Source: Nostoc linckia z4 (GTDB lineage Bacteria; Cyanobacteriota; Cyanobacteriia; Cyanobacteriales; Nostocaceae). Taken from it: 64,000 nt of DNA. The notes beneath the pieces are model-generated. The model had not been told where the DNA came from and ran no database searches. It saw only the letters and a program-made list of their open reading frames with translations. A program made the position numbers and the translations under genes. Location of the stretch: assembly GCF_002608075.1 (NCBI RefSeq), contig NZ_LAHA01000016.1, forward strand, positions 54,404 through 118,403, written 5' to 3'. Shown here piece after piece: positions 1 to 15,000 of this stretch (position 1 is the stretch's first letter; every line of letters starts with the position of its first letter).

Positions 1-702
<702 letters not shown>

Positions 703-742
703 TCGTTGCCTTAGTCAACTGAACTGAAAATTAAATAGAATC

Positions 743-774
743 AAAAGCGCTCTCCATCAAGGAGGGCGCTTTTT
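743..774 (+). terminator. Rho-independent terminator of psbA
   Basis: A 13-bp stem (arms 743-755 and 761-773, one G-U type mismatch) encloses a 5-base loop and runs into a T-rich tract, 41 bases after the psbA stop codon. It isolates psbA from the downstream locus. Confidence 0.85.
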
Positions 775-1214
775 ATACTCAGAAATTACGCACAGGCAAC
801 GGAAAATCTAACCACAGAGGACGCAGCAAAAAGTCGGAGCTTCCGGCGTACACCGAAGGGGTTGCCGCAGGCATCTGAACTTTTCAAGACAGAGGACACG
901 GAGAAATAAGAGCAAGAGAGAGTTTTTGCGTAAGTCCTAATACTATTTCTTTGTGAGACTACCCCAAATTTTCTTTCTTTCTTTGTGGCCTTCTCTGACG
1001 AGACGCTGCGCGAATGCGCCCTTTGCGGTAGCCTGCGGCAAGCCGCTCCGCGTCTACGTTTCTCATATAGTTTGCTTTTCTTGGTGCCATTCGGTACAAA
1101 GTATATGAAATTTAACTATATACAGATATGTGAATTTTTCGTGAGGTAGTTATAAATTTTCATGTTAGTGTACTCGATAATCATAGTATGAAAAGCTAGT
1201 ACTGATTAGACAGT
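775..1214. repeat. Repeat-rich spacer upstream of the PKS locus
   Basis: No gene is visible in this spacer. It holds fragments of interspersed cyanobacterial repeats, including a palindromic GC-rich element at about 995-1060 whose ends AGACGC (1001-1006) and GCGTCT (1050-1055) are inverted. Related GC-rich words recur near 60530 and 62935. The last ~130 bases (about 1080-1214) are AT-rich and must contain the promoter of the first megasynthase gene, but I cannot pick convincing -35/-10 boxes or a strong ribosome binding site before the ATG at 1215. Confidence 0.5.
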
Positions 1215-3000
1215 ATGACTCGTAGCCCAGGTAGAAAAATTGAAGAAAAAAGCCACTTTGAACTGTGGCCGATTTTTAAAAATCACATTCTGTCAATTTT
1301 TAATGTTCCGAACGTCAAGGAGCAACCCAGAGTAATTGTTGAACTCGGCTGCGGTAATGGTCTACTGCTACAACAGATCTACTTGTGGATTCAAGAACAT
1401 AGTCTTGGCGGTAATGTCCTGGATGAGCGCGATGTGACACTAATTGGTATTGAGCAATGCCCGGATTTAATTCGGATTGCGACTCGTAACCTTGCAGATA
1501 TTCCATCTGCTCATGTCATTTCAATGCCTTTGAATTGCCCAGGACAGATATTGCGTGAACTGGAAGGTCGAATAACTGCGAACAAGCAAGATATCTTGTT
1601 TATTCAATCTGTTTGCCATCTCAAAGATGAAGAATCTGACTTGACCGACATCAGGGACGTAACTGAATTTAATAAACAGATGTTGAGTGAGTGGAGCAAC
1701 GTCGTGGGTCGTCACGGACTGATGATTTGCCAATCTCACCCTGTATTGCTGCAATTGACTCAGGATATCAATTATTTAAACCACGACTTCAACAACTTGC
1801 CAAAGGAGGCAGTTCCCAAAACTAGTAGTTCGCCAAATGAACTTAGCGGGGGAAAGGGGAAAGGGGAAGGGGGAAAGGTTTTAAATCCCTTACCCTCTTC
1901 CCCTTTACCCAGACCTCACCCAGCAAAGTTGAGTTGCCAGACTACTAGTAGTGGTGTAAGTGCTGAATCTTTGTTGATGCTGGCAGCTAATGTTGGGTTG
2001 TTCCCGGCTAGCCAACTGACACCAACTGATACATCGGTCGTGCATTTTCAGAAAGCTGACTATCGCATTCGCCACACTCGCACATCAGATTTGCCTGCAC
2101 TATTGCAATTGGAAAAGGAATGTTGGTCGATTGAGTTGCAAGCTAGATCTACCAACTTGGTCGATCGCCTGAACAATTATCCTGAAGGACAGTTAGTGCT
2201 GGAGTTGCCCCAATCCGATAATAACTACAAAGTCGTCGGGGCTATCTACTCGCAGCGCATTGAAAGTACGGATCGAATTCAAAGCATAACCGCAGATCGA
2301 GTATCTGAGTTACATTACTCTGACGGTTCTATTGTCCAATTGCTGGCGGTAAACATTCTTCCCGGAGTTCAGGAAAGGAGACTTGGGGATCAATTACTGG
2401 AGTTTATGCTTCAGCGGTGCAGCCTAATCGATGGTATCGAGTCTGTGGTGGCGGTCACGTTGTGCAAGGAGTTTCATCGCCACGAGTTTTCCTTTGAAGA
2501 GTACATAAGGCAGCGCAATGTCCGTGGTAAGTTAATAGATCCAATTTTGAGGTTTCACGAACTACACGGCGCGGACATTGAGCGGATTGTGGAAAATTAT
2601 AGACCATTGGATCGAAACAATCAGGGGCATGGGGTACTCGTGCGCTATGCAATTCATCAGCGTAGACGCGACGATGGACGAATTAAGGACGCAATAAAGC
2701 GGGATGCTGAATCACAAGCATGGGACACCGAATTGGCTACTGCATTTTTGGAAGCGACGGTTCAGTCCTGTCTAGGTGATGAAAAACGGAGTGCATACAA
2801 GTTTGACCGTCCCTTTATGGAGATGGGTTTAAATTCAGTGGATTTGCTGATTCTCAGCGAAAAAATTAGCGATCGCTTCGGGCTGATTTTAGACCCTGGC
2901 TTTTTCTTCAGCTACACCACACCAGAAAAGGTGTTGATGTTTCTGAAGAAGCAAACACTCTCGGTAACGCAGAATCACAATGTCGTCTCCTCATTCGTCG
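1215..3000 (+). other. Loading module: MT-like adaptor - GNAT - ACP
   Basis: GNAT loading modules (studied in CurA of curacin) decarboxylate malonyl-CoA and place the acyl group on the adjacent ACP. The N-terminal part carries an intact SAM-binding signature VELGCGNG near residues 42-49, so it resembles the MT/adaptor region of CurA-, AprA- and GphF-type loaders. The GNAT part retains a Trp, a Thr (about 415, in VAVTLCK) and a His (about 448, in RFHELHGAD); the Thr/His pair has roughly the spacing of the catalytic pair described for CurA. The ACP has GLNS with Ser541. The starter is most simply acetate; if the MT-like part is active, propionate or another methylated starter is possible. A 123-bp repeat insertion sits between the MT-like part and the GNAT. 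Confidence 0.85.
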
Positions 3001-6000
3001 CCCCTACAGATACTTTATTGACAACTACTCCCAAATCTGCAAGCTCGTGGCGAACCGAACCAACCGACTCGTCGGATGACGCAGTTGCCATTGTTGGGTT
3101 AGCCTGTCGGCTCCCCGGTGGCATTAACAATCCAGAATCGCTGTGGAATCTCCTCAAAAACGGTGGTTCAGTGATTGAGAAACTTCCAGAAGGACGTTGG
3201 CAATGGCCCAGGGACATCGACCCAGAAGGCAAGCACCAAGGTATCGATTGGGGTGGTTTTTTATCCCAGATCGATTTGTTTGACGCTGGCTTTTTTCGCA
3301 TCAGTGCGATCGAAGCTCAAAGCATGGATCCGCAACAGCGAATCCTCATGGAATTAGCTTGGCAAACACTAGAAAACGCTGGCATCACTGCCAACAAAGT
3401 TGCTGGCAGCACTACGGGAGTTTTTGTAGGTGCTAGTGGCTCTGATTACTGTCGGGTAATGGAACAGGTAAGTATTCCCATAGAAGCGCACGTTGCAACG
3501 GGCACGTCGTTGGCGGCGCTAGCAAATCGCATTTCTTACTTTTTTGACTTGCGAGGCCCAAGCATCGTCATTGATACAGCGTGTTCCAGTTCGCTGATGG
3601 CAGTGCATCAAGCTGTTCAATCTATTCGAGCAGGTGAGTGCTTACAAGCACTTGTGGGCGGCATACATATCATGAGCCATCCGGCTAACAGTATTGCATA
3701 TTACAAGGCTGGGATGTTGGCCCATGATGGCAAGTGCAAGACATTTGACGATCGCGCAGACGGATATGTTCGCAGTGAAGGCGCTGTGATGTTTCTGCTC
3801 AAACAATTGCGTCAGGCAAAAGCAGATGGCGATCTAATTTATGCGACCATCAAGGGGTCAGCTGCAAATCATGGTGGACAATCCGCCGGCCTCACCGTAC
3901 CGAATCCCCAACAACAGGCAGCACTTTTAACCAATGCCTGGAAAGCCTCTGGTGTAGCTCCTAACACCATCAGTTTTATCGAAGCCCACGGAACGGGCAC
4001 AGCCTTAGGAGATCCCATTGAAATCCAGGGACTTGAAAAAGCTTTTTCAGAATGGAGTGAGACTCCCCAAGTCCCCATATCCTGCGGTCTGGGTTCCCTC
4101 AAAACCAACCTGGGGCATTTGGAGGCGGCTGCGGGCATAGCAGGTCTGCTGAAAGTCGTCCTATGCCTGCAACATCAAGAACTGCCAGCAACTAAGCATT
4201 TCGGACAGTTGAACCGTCATATCGATCTATCAGGCAGCTCGCTTTATATTGTGGATCGACATCAGAAGTGGAATCGCCCCAACGAATCTATTCCTAGACG
4301 AGCTGGTGTAAGTAGTTTCGGCTCTGGAGGTGCAAATGCTCACATTGTGGTGGAAGAATATGACGTAGGGTGCAGCGTTGAAAAGGTGGATGACCGAACT
4401 GCTGAACCTTTTCTTTTCGTGCTGTCGGCTCACAATGATGCACAATTAAAAGATTATGTCAAGCAATTTGAGCAGTGGCTCAGTTCACTCTCTGACGAGG
4501 AATGCTCCTTGGCAGAACTGACTGGGTTTGTGCAAAGCCACAGGCAGGCATTCGAGGAACGGCTGGCTGTGGTAGCTGCAAGTCGCGTCGATCTGGTTAA
4601 TAAGTTGCGTCAATTTCCAGATATAGGCGAATCGGGTTTTCAAGGCAACATCAAGCATTCTAGTCGTGAGGTTAAGACTTTAATTCGGGGGACTTTGGGA
4701 GAACAGCTGATTCAAGGAGCGATCGCCGCGCGAGATTGGGAACAGTTGGCAACTCTTTGGGTCGCTGGAGTTCCCATAGATTGGTGTTTGCTGGATGGAA
4801 ATGAATTGCCGACGGCATCCTCTAAACATTGGCGGTTATCTGTGCCCACCTATCCTTTTGCGAAGAATCGGTTTTGGCTTCCAAGCACAACGTCACTACA
4901 AGAATCGGCTTTGCTAGATGCCAATCCTTCCGTCAAGCCAGAACAAGGTGATAAAGAGTCTGCTTCAGAGACAAAACTGTTTACGTTGAAGCTGGTTTGG
5001 CAACCAGTAGACATTTCCAACTCTGGGAAATCTGACTCGAAGATGCCCGACGGAAAGACGGTAATTATTGGTGGCTCCCCTGAGCAAAAGCAGGTTTTAC
5101 AAAGGTATTTTCCCCAGTGCGAATTCATGGCCATCGCCACTGATGCAGATATCAACGATATTGTTGAGCAACTCAAGGTGCTGGGGCGGATTGCTCACAT
5201 TATCTGGGTCGGAGGCAGTAATTCGGCCAGACATAACTTTCCTGAGAATCTTCTAATTGATCGAGCAAGCGAGCTTTTACAGATTTACCGTTTGCTCAAG
5301 GCGGCGGTTATTTATGAAAACGAGGGGCTGCAATGGACTGTAATAACGCTACAAAGTCAAGCGGTCTTTTGCGGTGAAGATCCCGATCCTACCCAAGCGA
5401 GTATTCATGGATTTATTGGCAGTATAGCCAAAGAATTTCCCCAATGGAAATTTCGGCTGCTAGATATGCCTCCACCCGCAGACACATCATGTAATAAATG
5501 GCCAGTGCCAGAAATGTTCGTCGCCTTTGATGCAGATGTGCGATCGCTGGCATGGCGGGAAGGTATATGGTATGGACCAATCCTAGCAAAGCTATTTTTG
5601 TCAGAACTTAGTTCGCCAAGTGAAATTGGGGAGGTAAAGGGGAAAGGGGAAAGGGGAAAGGTTTTAAATTTCTTACCTTTTAACTCTTTGCCTTTCCCCA
5701 GCCCTCATCCAGCAAAGTTGACTTGCCAGACCACTAATCGATCGGCTTATCGTGCCGGCGGTGTGTACGTAGTCATCGGTGGTGCGGGAGGTTTAGGCGA
5801 GGTATGGAGCCGATATCTGAGCGAAAAATATCGAGCGCAGATCGTTTGGATTGGTCGCAGTCCATTGAATGAGACAATTCAGAAAAAACTAGAAGCGATC
5901 GCTAACTTGGGGCCAATGCCGAGATATATTTCCGCAGACGCAACAAGTCAGGAGGAACTTCAGCGCACCTATGAACAGATTAAACGCGAGTTCGGCTCGG

Positions 6001-9000
6001 TGCAGGGTGTCGTTCATGCGGCGGTGGGACTTTTCGATCGCAGTTTCAAGGACACAGACGAAGCTAGACTTCGCACAGTTTTGTCTGCCAAAGTAGACGT
6101 GAGTGTGCGCCTAGCTCAGGTTTTTCACACCGAAGATTTAGATTTTGTTTTATTCTTCTCCTCCATTGAGGCGCTATCACAAAGCGGCGGACTGAGTGGT
6201 TATGCCGCAGGCTGCGCCTTTAAAGATGCCTTTTCCCAGTGCCTCGCCAACCGTTGGCACTGCCCAGTCAAGGTGATTCATTGGGGACACTGGGCCATCG
6301 GCACTGGAGACAGAATCTCCCAGGCATCTAAGACTCGCCTCAAACAACGCGGCATCGGACTTCTAGAGTCTGGAGAGTCGATGCAGGCGTTAGAGTACCT
6401 AGTGAGCAACAATCACTTGCATCAGCTGGCTTTAATTAAGAGCGCAAGTGTCGAGGCAATCGATTGGTACGACGGTGGCGAATTTGTTGTTAGCTTCGAG
6501 GAAATTGCACCGTCAGTTATCCAGGATATTCGGCATATCGATGTCGCGCCAAACCAATCGATGGAGCAACTACAGGCGGATGGCATCTTTCAATGCAAAC
6601 AAATGCAGCCGCTTTTAATCCGTTTGCTGCGAACTAGCCTGAATGCACTCAACCTGCATTCCTCTGGTAGCGTACCCGACTTCTACACCAAATGGCTGGC
6701 AGCTAGTAAATCGATTCTTGCACAAAACGAAACGGGGGCTGGACTCGAATCCCCGAACATAGTTTGGCAAGCTTGGAAAAAGGCTAGGGACAACTGGCCA
6801 GAAGCCGACAGCAAACAACGGGGGTTTTCCTTAGTTGAAACTTGCGTTCGGGCGTTACCAGAAATTCTATCCGGTGAGAAGCGAGCAACGGACAGCCTGT
6901 TCCCGAATGGTTCCCTACAGGTTGTCGAAGGTATTTATCGTGACAATTCTGTTGCGGATTATTTTAACGAAGTGTTGGCAAAATCCCTGCGATCGGCCAT
7001 CGAGGCACGGTTGAAGCACGAACCACATGCAAAGTTGCGGATATTAGAAATTGGTGCGGGAACAGGGGCAACCACAAAAGCCGTGCTGTCTAAATTAGCC
7101 GGACTTGAGGATAGCATCAGCGAATACCGCTACACCGATATCTCTAAAGCATTTCTTTTACACGCCCAAGAGAAGTTCATCCCTGACTATCCGTTTGTGG
7201 AAATCGGCATCTTTGACGTTGAACAACCGTTGGCAGGACAGGAAATTGCCACGGGTACTTATGACTTTGCCATCGCCACAAACGTGCTGCACGCAACTCG
7301 TAACATTCGGCAAACGCTACGGAATGTCAAGGCTTGTCTGCGGACTAATGGTTTGATTTTGCTCAATGAGCTTTGCGAGCAAACGCTGTTTGGTCATCTC
7401 ACATTCGGGCTATTGGAGGGATGGTGGCGACATGAAGACCCAGAATTGCGAATTGACGGCACGCCGTTGTTGTCAGTGGACTCTTGGAAGCGAGTGCTGC
7501 AAACAGAAGGGTTTCAATCTCCCTGGTTCCCGGTGGCGATGGCGCGATCGCTCGGACAACAGGTCATCGTCGCCGAGAGTGATGGACTGGTGCGACAGAA
7601 TTGCACGTCAGTTGGTAATGCAACTTTCACTGTTAAAAGTGGTTCTCGCGTCAGCAGTATAGGCGCTATCGATGAATCAGATGATACCAGCTTCCGGCAA
7701 AAAGCCACCCGGTTTTTCCAGCAAGTGATAGCCAAAATACTCCGCATGAACCCAGAGCACATCGAAGCTGATGAGCCGTTCCAGAGTTATGGAATTGATT
7801 CCATCTTAGTTGTGCAGATTACAGGGGCGCTACAAGAAAAATTTGCAGGAATTCATAGCACGTTACTTTTTGAAGTGCAGACTCTCGGCGAACTAGTCAA
7901 CTACTTCCTTGAGTACCGCCGCTCGGACTTGATGGCGCAGCTCAGTAGTAATCGAGAATCCGCCGCTACACTAGCTGCAAATACAGTAAGTGAATTTCAG
8001 GATGCCGAACCAGTAAATGCGATCGTTGCTACTCATACTTCCCAATTAGTTGCTAAGCAAAGAAGCAATAGAACAGATGCCATTGCCATCATTGGCATGA
8101 GCGGTCGCTATCCGATGGCTAACGATCTGTCCACCTTTTGGGAGCGACTGAAAGCCGGAACCGACTGTATTTCTGAAATTCCGCGCGATCGCTGGTGTTG
8201 GGAAGATTATTTTCATCCTCATGTCGAAGAGGCAATCGAGCTTGGCAAGAGCTATTGCAAGTGGGGCAGCTTTCTGGATGATGCCAAGGAATTCGACGCC
8301 CAATTCTTCGGTATTTCCCCGCATGAAGTGGTAAATATAGACCCCCAAGAGCGAATTTTTCTTCAGGCGGCGTGGGAAGCATTGGAGGACGCTGGTCACA
8401 CGAGGCAGATGCTAGAATCCCAATATCAACAGCAAGTCGGCGTATTTGTTGGCGTTACTAGAACTGGATTCGATCTCTACGGCCCCGAACTTTGGAGACA
8501 AGGTAAGATTGGACACCCCCACACATCTTTTAGTTCCATCGCCAATCGCTTGTCATATTTTCTGAATCTTCGCGGGCCTAGTATGCCTATCGATACCATG
8601 TGTTCTTCGTCACTCACAGCAGTGCATGAAGCTTGCCAACACCTGCTGAATGGTTCAGTGCAACTTGCATTTGCTGGCGGTGTCAATCTTTATCTGCATC
8701 CATCCAGCTACAACATTCTGTGTGCTAGCAAAATGCTGTCTAAAGATGGTCGTTGCAAGAGTTTTGGCAACCACGGCAATGGTTTTGTTCCCGGCGAAGG
8801 TGTGGGGGTGGTATTACTGAAGCCCTTGTCTCAAGCAATGGCCGATGGCGACAACATCTATGCCGTAATTCGTGGCACTCATGTCAATCATGGAGGTAAA
8901 ACCAACGGCTATACAGTGCCCAATCCCAAAGCACAGGCAGAACTAGTGTTTCAGGCGCTAGAAAAGTCTGGGGTTGATGCCAGAGAGGTGAGCTACATAG

Positions 9001-12000
9001 AAGCGCATGGAACGGGAACTGAACTTGGCGATCCCATTGAAATTGCCGGTCTGACTAAGGCGTTTCAACAACATACTCAAGACACAAGTTTTTGCGCCAT
9101 AGGCTCAGTGAAATCCAACGTTGGTCATCTGGAGGCGGCCTCTGGAATCGCGGGTTTGACCAAAGCGATCTTGCAACTCAGGCACAAGCAACTCGTTCCC
9201 AGTCTGCACGCTGACGAACTTAATCCAAATATCGACTTTCCTCAGACACCGTTCTATGTGCAGCGTCATCTTCAGCATTGGCCGCAACCGATGGTGGAAG
9301 TAAACGGAAAAACGAAAACTGTCCCTCGCATCGCTGGCGTATCGTCCTTTGGGGCTGGCGGCGTCAACGCCCATGTTGTTGTGGAGGAATATGACCAGGA
9401 GCCAACGAGTGAGTCCGAAATTGATGACGCACCAGTATTAATACTGCTATCGGCGAGAAATAACGTGCGTTTAGCTGCATACGCCAAGAAACTGCATCAG
9501 TTTCTAGAAGCAAGGGCGGTAAATCTCCAGAACCTAGCTTATACCTTGCAAGTGGGGCGTGAGGCACTACAGTCGCGGATTGCCATAATCGTATACTCGC
9601 AATCCGATGCGATCGCCAAACTTGATGCTTTTATTCAAGGTAAATCCGATATTGATGACTGCTATGTAGGACTAGCAGGTAAAGATAAAGCGACAGTCGT
9701 CAATTGGAATTCTGACCCCGATTTGCTCAAACAAATAACAGCTTGGACTGAACAGGGCTGTTACCCTCGTCTAGGGGAACTCTGGGTCAAAGGCGTAAAT
9801 ATTGATTGGTCGAGGCTTCGTCGCACATCGACCATTTCCCCCCGGCGAATTTCGCTGCCAACCTATGCTTTTGAGAGAAAACGGTATTGGTTGGAACTAG
9901 AAGGCAACAGTTCTAGCCAGATTACCCCTACATTAAATACGCAAGGGGCAAGCGGCGAACAAAGTAGCAAAGCCATTCATTTGAACGCTCGACAGCAGAC
10001 AGTAGATTCACCTAAAACTAGGAAGTTAATTACTTTGGTGGACGCTGACAAGGTTCAGCGCGACAAAGTTAATCGCCGGAATCGACAACCGATTCCCCTG
10101 AGGGATCCAGCCGAACTGATATCGCAGACTAAAGTAACGTCCTGTTTTCTCAGTGTTTCCCCCCAAGGTGAGGGAATAGTCGAAATCAGGATCGCTGCCG
10201 CCCATCGCCCCTTAGATGGTTCCAGGCTCAGTACTGAGCTAAGGGATAAGATGCCCGACGAAGTGCGTGTTTTATTGCTAGTTGACGATGGCGGCTTGTT
10301 TTCTGACAGCACAACTCACGACGATGTGCCCGTGATGCGGGCGTTAATTGGTTTTCTCCTGGAGTTAGAATTACCTGTAATTGCCTTACTTAAAAGTGAT
10401 ATTCGCGGATTGGGTTGGAACTTAGCTAGCCTCTGTGATTTCCTCATTTTCCGTGAAAGCGGTCAGTTTGGTCACCGAGGTTTGAGCAATGGCGATCGCT
10501 CGATAGTTGAGGAGCGATTTGGCAAATCATTCGCGTCTCGATTTTTTGCTGTGCCACATCTGTGTAGCGGACAAGCATTGGTAGAAATGGGTCTGGACTG
10601 CCTGGTTGCTGCCGATTATCGACTCGACGATCTTGCCCGCCATCTTGCCGATCGAATTTCTCACTCACCGCAACGATCGCTGATTGAATTAAAAAAACAG
10701 CTATCACGTAGCGTTAAAAGCCTGGTGCGTCATGTCTATTTCCCATCTCCAGCCAATAGTATCGAGTTGAGCAGCGTGTCGGTAGTTCCATTCTTTACCC
10801 ACCAGGATCTAAAAGGAATGGAGGAGGAAAATAACCAATGGCTTGACAGTCCCACCTTAGTGGCTACGTACTGCGATGTAGTCCACGTCCATAGATTTGG
10901 CAACGGTGTTGTGCAGGTTACACTTGCCGATACAGCCAATAAAAATATGTTTTCCCATGCCTTTAGCGAAGGATTAACTCAAGCGTTCAAGCATATTGCA
11001 AGTGTGCCCACTTATAAAGTCGTCGTACTTATTGGTTACAACCAATACTTCGCCTGTGGTGGAACAAAAAGCGGCTTGCAAGATATATATAACGGCAGGG
11101 CGCGATTTACCGACAACGATATTCACAGCCTACCCCTGCGATGTCATTTACCTGCGATCGCCGCCATGCAGGGTCACGCCATTGGGGGCGGTTGGTCATT
11201 AGGGATGTTCTGCGACGTAAACATCTTCAGCGAAGAAAGCATCTATCAAACTCCTTATATGCAATACGGCTTTACCCCTGGAGCCGGATCGACGCTGATT
11301 TTTCCCGCACGCTTGGGGCCAAACTTAAGTCGTGAAATTCTGTTCGGAGGACGAGAATACAAGGGAGCCGAGTTAAAAAGACGAGGTATCTCAATGCCTG
11401 TGCTTCCTCGTAGCCAAGTTCTTGGTTATGCCCTGAAGCTGGCTCATCATCTCGCCAAGTTTTCTAAAAACGAGCTGGTTCAGCGAAAAAACCAGGCAAC
11501 AGCAAGGCTAAGGGATTTGTTAGACACGGTTCACACGCAAGAGTTGGCAATGCACGAGAAGACATTTGTTGGTCAATCCCAGGTGTTGAAAAACATTCAC
11601 GAACGCTTCGATGGGGGCATTCAACTAGGGACTGGGGATTGGGAAGATAAATCTGTGGATTCAGACGCGAACCAACTTGTTATTCAGACACTCAAAGAAA
11701 CCATCGCGGCGGAATTGTTTTTAGAAGCCGAGGAAATTGACGAAGATGCAAAGTTTGTCGATCTGGGGCTAGATTCCATCTCTGCGGTCATGTGGATCAA
11801 ACGCATCAACGCTAAGTTCGATCTCTCTCTCCCCGCCACGAAGGTTTACAGCTATCCAACTTTGCGAGAATTCGCCAACTACGTGCAGCAGTGTAGCAAC
11901 GTCCTCAATGGTTTCAAGGAACAGACAGCCACTCCTGAAACCATGATAATTGGCGATGGCGTTGAGAATTGTCCGCCTGCTCCGATGCCGTTAAACACAG

Positions 12001-15000
12001 AGTTACCCTCATCGCCATCGATTCTGAATGTCCTCACCGAATCTCTGGCGGAAGAACTATTCATGGAAGCAACCGACATCGACGAAGAAGCGAAGTTTGT
12101 TGACATGGGGATGGATTCCATTACTGCGGTGACGTGGATGAGGAAGATAAATCAGTTATTTGGATGTTCGTTGCCAGCAACGGATGTTTACAAATATCCC
12201 ACACTCAGCGACTTTGCCCGCAACATTGAGCAAACCGTTGCCAAAATGCAGCCCAACAATGCTGCGGTGGCACTTCCCCCCCAAACAGTGTCCACTCACC
12301 AAAAAAGTGCTGAGTTAGAAATCAGAAAAAATACATCGTTGCTTCAATCCCCTAGTTTTAACGATGGGGTACAACTGGACACTCAGCACGGACTAAACAC
12401 CCCGACATTACTCAGCACTGAAATACCAAAGCAGTCTTTGTCTACCCCTGACAGAAATTCTTATAAGAGTAACGCCATCGCCGTTATCGGCATGGCAGGC
12501 CGATTTCCCCAAGCAAAAAATTTAGCAGAGTTCTGGGACAACATCGCCAACGGCAGGAACTGTGTCTCGGAAATAGCAAGCGATCGCTGGAATCTTGCTG
12601 ATTTCTATGACCCGGATAAGAATGCGGCAAACAAGACATACTGCAAGTGGATGGGTGCGCTGGAGGATATCGATCGCTTCGATCCCCTCTTTTTCCATAT
12701 TTCCCCACGGGAAGCGGAATTCATGGATCCCCAGCAAAGGCTATTTCTCCAAACTAGCTGGCAATGCATTGAAGATGCGGGATATAACCCCACATCCTTT
12801 GCACGCAGCAAGTGTGGTGTATTTGTCGGCTGCGAAACGGGAGACTATGGAAAGATTGTGCAGCGATATGAGTTGAACGCTCTCGGATTGCTAGGCTCTT
12901 CTGCGGCACTACTCCCCGCAAGGATATCTTATTTCCTCAATCTCCAGGGCCCTTGTATGGCCATTGATACAGCCTGCTCTGCATCCCTAGTTGCCATAGC
13001 TAACGCCTGTGACAGTCTGCTACTGGGTCACTCCGATGCAGCCTTGGCTGGAGGAGTTTACGTAATCTCCGGGCCAGAAATGCACGTTATGATGAGCAAG
13101 GCTGGTATTTTGTCACCCGATGGCAGATGTTTCACCTTCGATCGCCGTGCTAACGGCTTTGTACCAGGGGAAGGTGTGGGTGTTGTATTACTCAAACGCC
13201 TTGCCGATGCCGAAAAAGACGGTGATGACATCTACGGCGTAATTCGAGGCTGGGGGGTGAATCAAGACGGCAAGACCAATGGAATTACAGCCCCTAACGG
13301 ACAGTCACAGCAACGATTACACAAAGAAGTCTACGAACGGTTTCAGATTCAGCCAGCAGACATTCAATTGGTTGAGGCACACGGTACAGGAACGCGACTT
13401 GGCGATCCAATTGAGGTAGAAGCTTTATGCGAAACCTTTCGCGAGTTCACCAATAAAGAAAAGTTTTGTGCCATCGGGTCGCTCAAAAGCAACATCGGTC
13501 ATCTCGCCACCGCCGCAGGGGTGGCTGGGCTAATTAAAGTGTTGCTTGCCATTAGGAATAAAAAACTCCCGCCGACAATCAACTATGAATCCTTAAACGA
13601 ACACATCAATCTCGATCGCTCCCCGTTTTACATCAATACCGAATGTAGAGACTGGATTGTGGATGCAGAACCTCGGCGTGCTGCCATCAACTGTTTTGGC
13701 TTTAGCGGGACGAACGCACACATGGTGATTGAGGAATATGTTAATCAAAGCGATGGACATCCAGCCATCACAGATGTTGCACCCGCTCAACAGTATCCGA
13801 TCGTTCTTTCCGCTAGGAACGAACAGCGCCTATGGGAATATGCACAACAACTGCTAAAACACCTGGAATCACAAACGCAACCACAGCCAACGGCCTTGGG
13901 ATATCGGCTATGTGACCTGGCGTACACATTACAAGTGGGGCGCGAACCGATGGATGCCCGTGTAGGATTTGTTGCTGACACCTTGACTGAAGTCAGACAA
14001 AAGTTGCGCCGTTTTCTTGACCGCAGTCAGTCTACTATCCTGAGGAGTTTGGATGGTATCTATTGTGGCTTAGTTGGATCGGATTCCTCGTATTTGAGGA
14101 AATTTACTGCTGATGCTGACATTGTGACGACGACTAATTCTTGGTTGTCTCAAGGAAAATACTCCCAAGTAATGGAACTATGGGTGCGGGGTGCTACCAT
14201 TGACTGGACGCAGATTTATACCACTGGTGTAACAGCCCCGCAGCGGATTCACCTACCAACCTATCCATTTGCCAGAGAACGTTACTGGATTGGCCAAGAC
14301 ATGGGAGAGATGGCGGATTTATCGCTCAAAAAATCAGAATTTGCCCATGCTCTCAACTCAGCCAGTCAACTGGAGTGGACTTTTGAAGCACTTCCAGAAA
14401 ACATTCCGTGGAGCGATCGCTTTGCTCATTATCAAGACCAAAAAATCCTCATCGTCTACGCCAGCGACGAGGACAAGGAAGGAATCTGTAGTCTTGTGAG
14501 AAAAATTGAGGCTTCCGTTGGGCTGGAGCGATCGCTAAACTTGCAATGTCTTAGCTTCCACGCACTCGCCACTATTTCCATTGGGCAATCATTTGATGTT
14601 GTCCTTGCCTTGGAATCTAAAGATGATACCACAGGCAATTATTTTGAAATCCTTGGGGAATGGTTAAAATACCAGCAAGGATTGTTTGATACATATTATC
14701 TAACTGCCAATACCAAAGGTTTGGCAGATAAACAAAATGACACGGCGACGGTTGGCATTTCAACATTGCTCTCTAACAATTGTCGAATCATTAGTGTGCA
14801 GCAGGGTACATCCTGTACAGAGAAGTATCAGCTTCTCCTGCGGGAATGGTTGAGCCGCAACCCATTGGATGAACAGCCAAAAGAGTTGGAACGGGTACGC
14901 TACGATGGAGGCGAACGATTCATTTTGAGTCGCCCTAAATACCAGCCTGTAGAGTCTGGGGAGAAATCAAAGCGCTTCTATTCGATCCAGAAAAAGTGGA

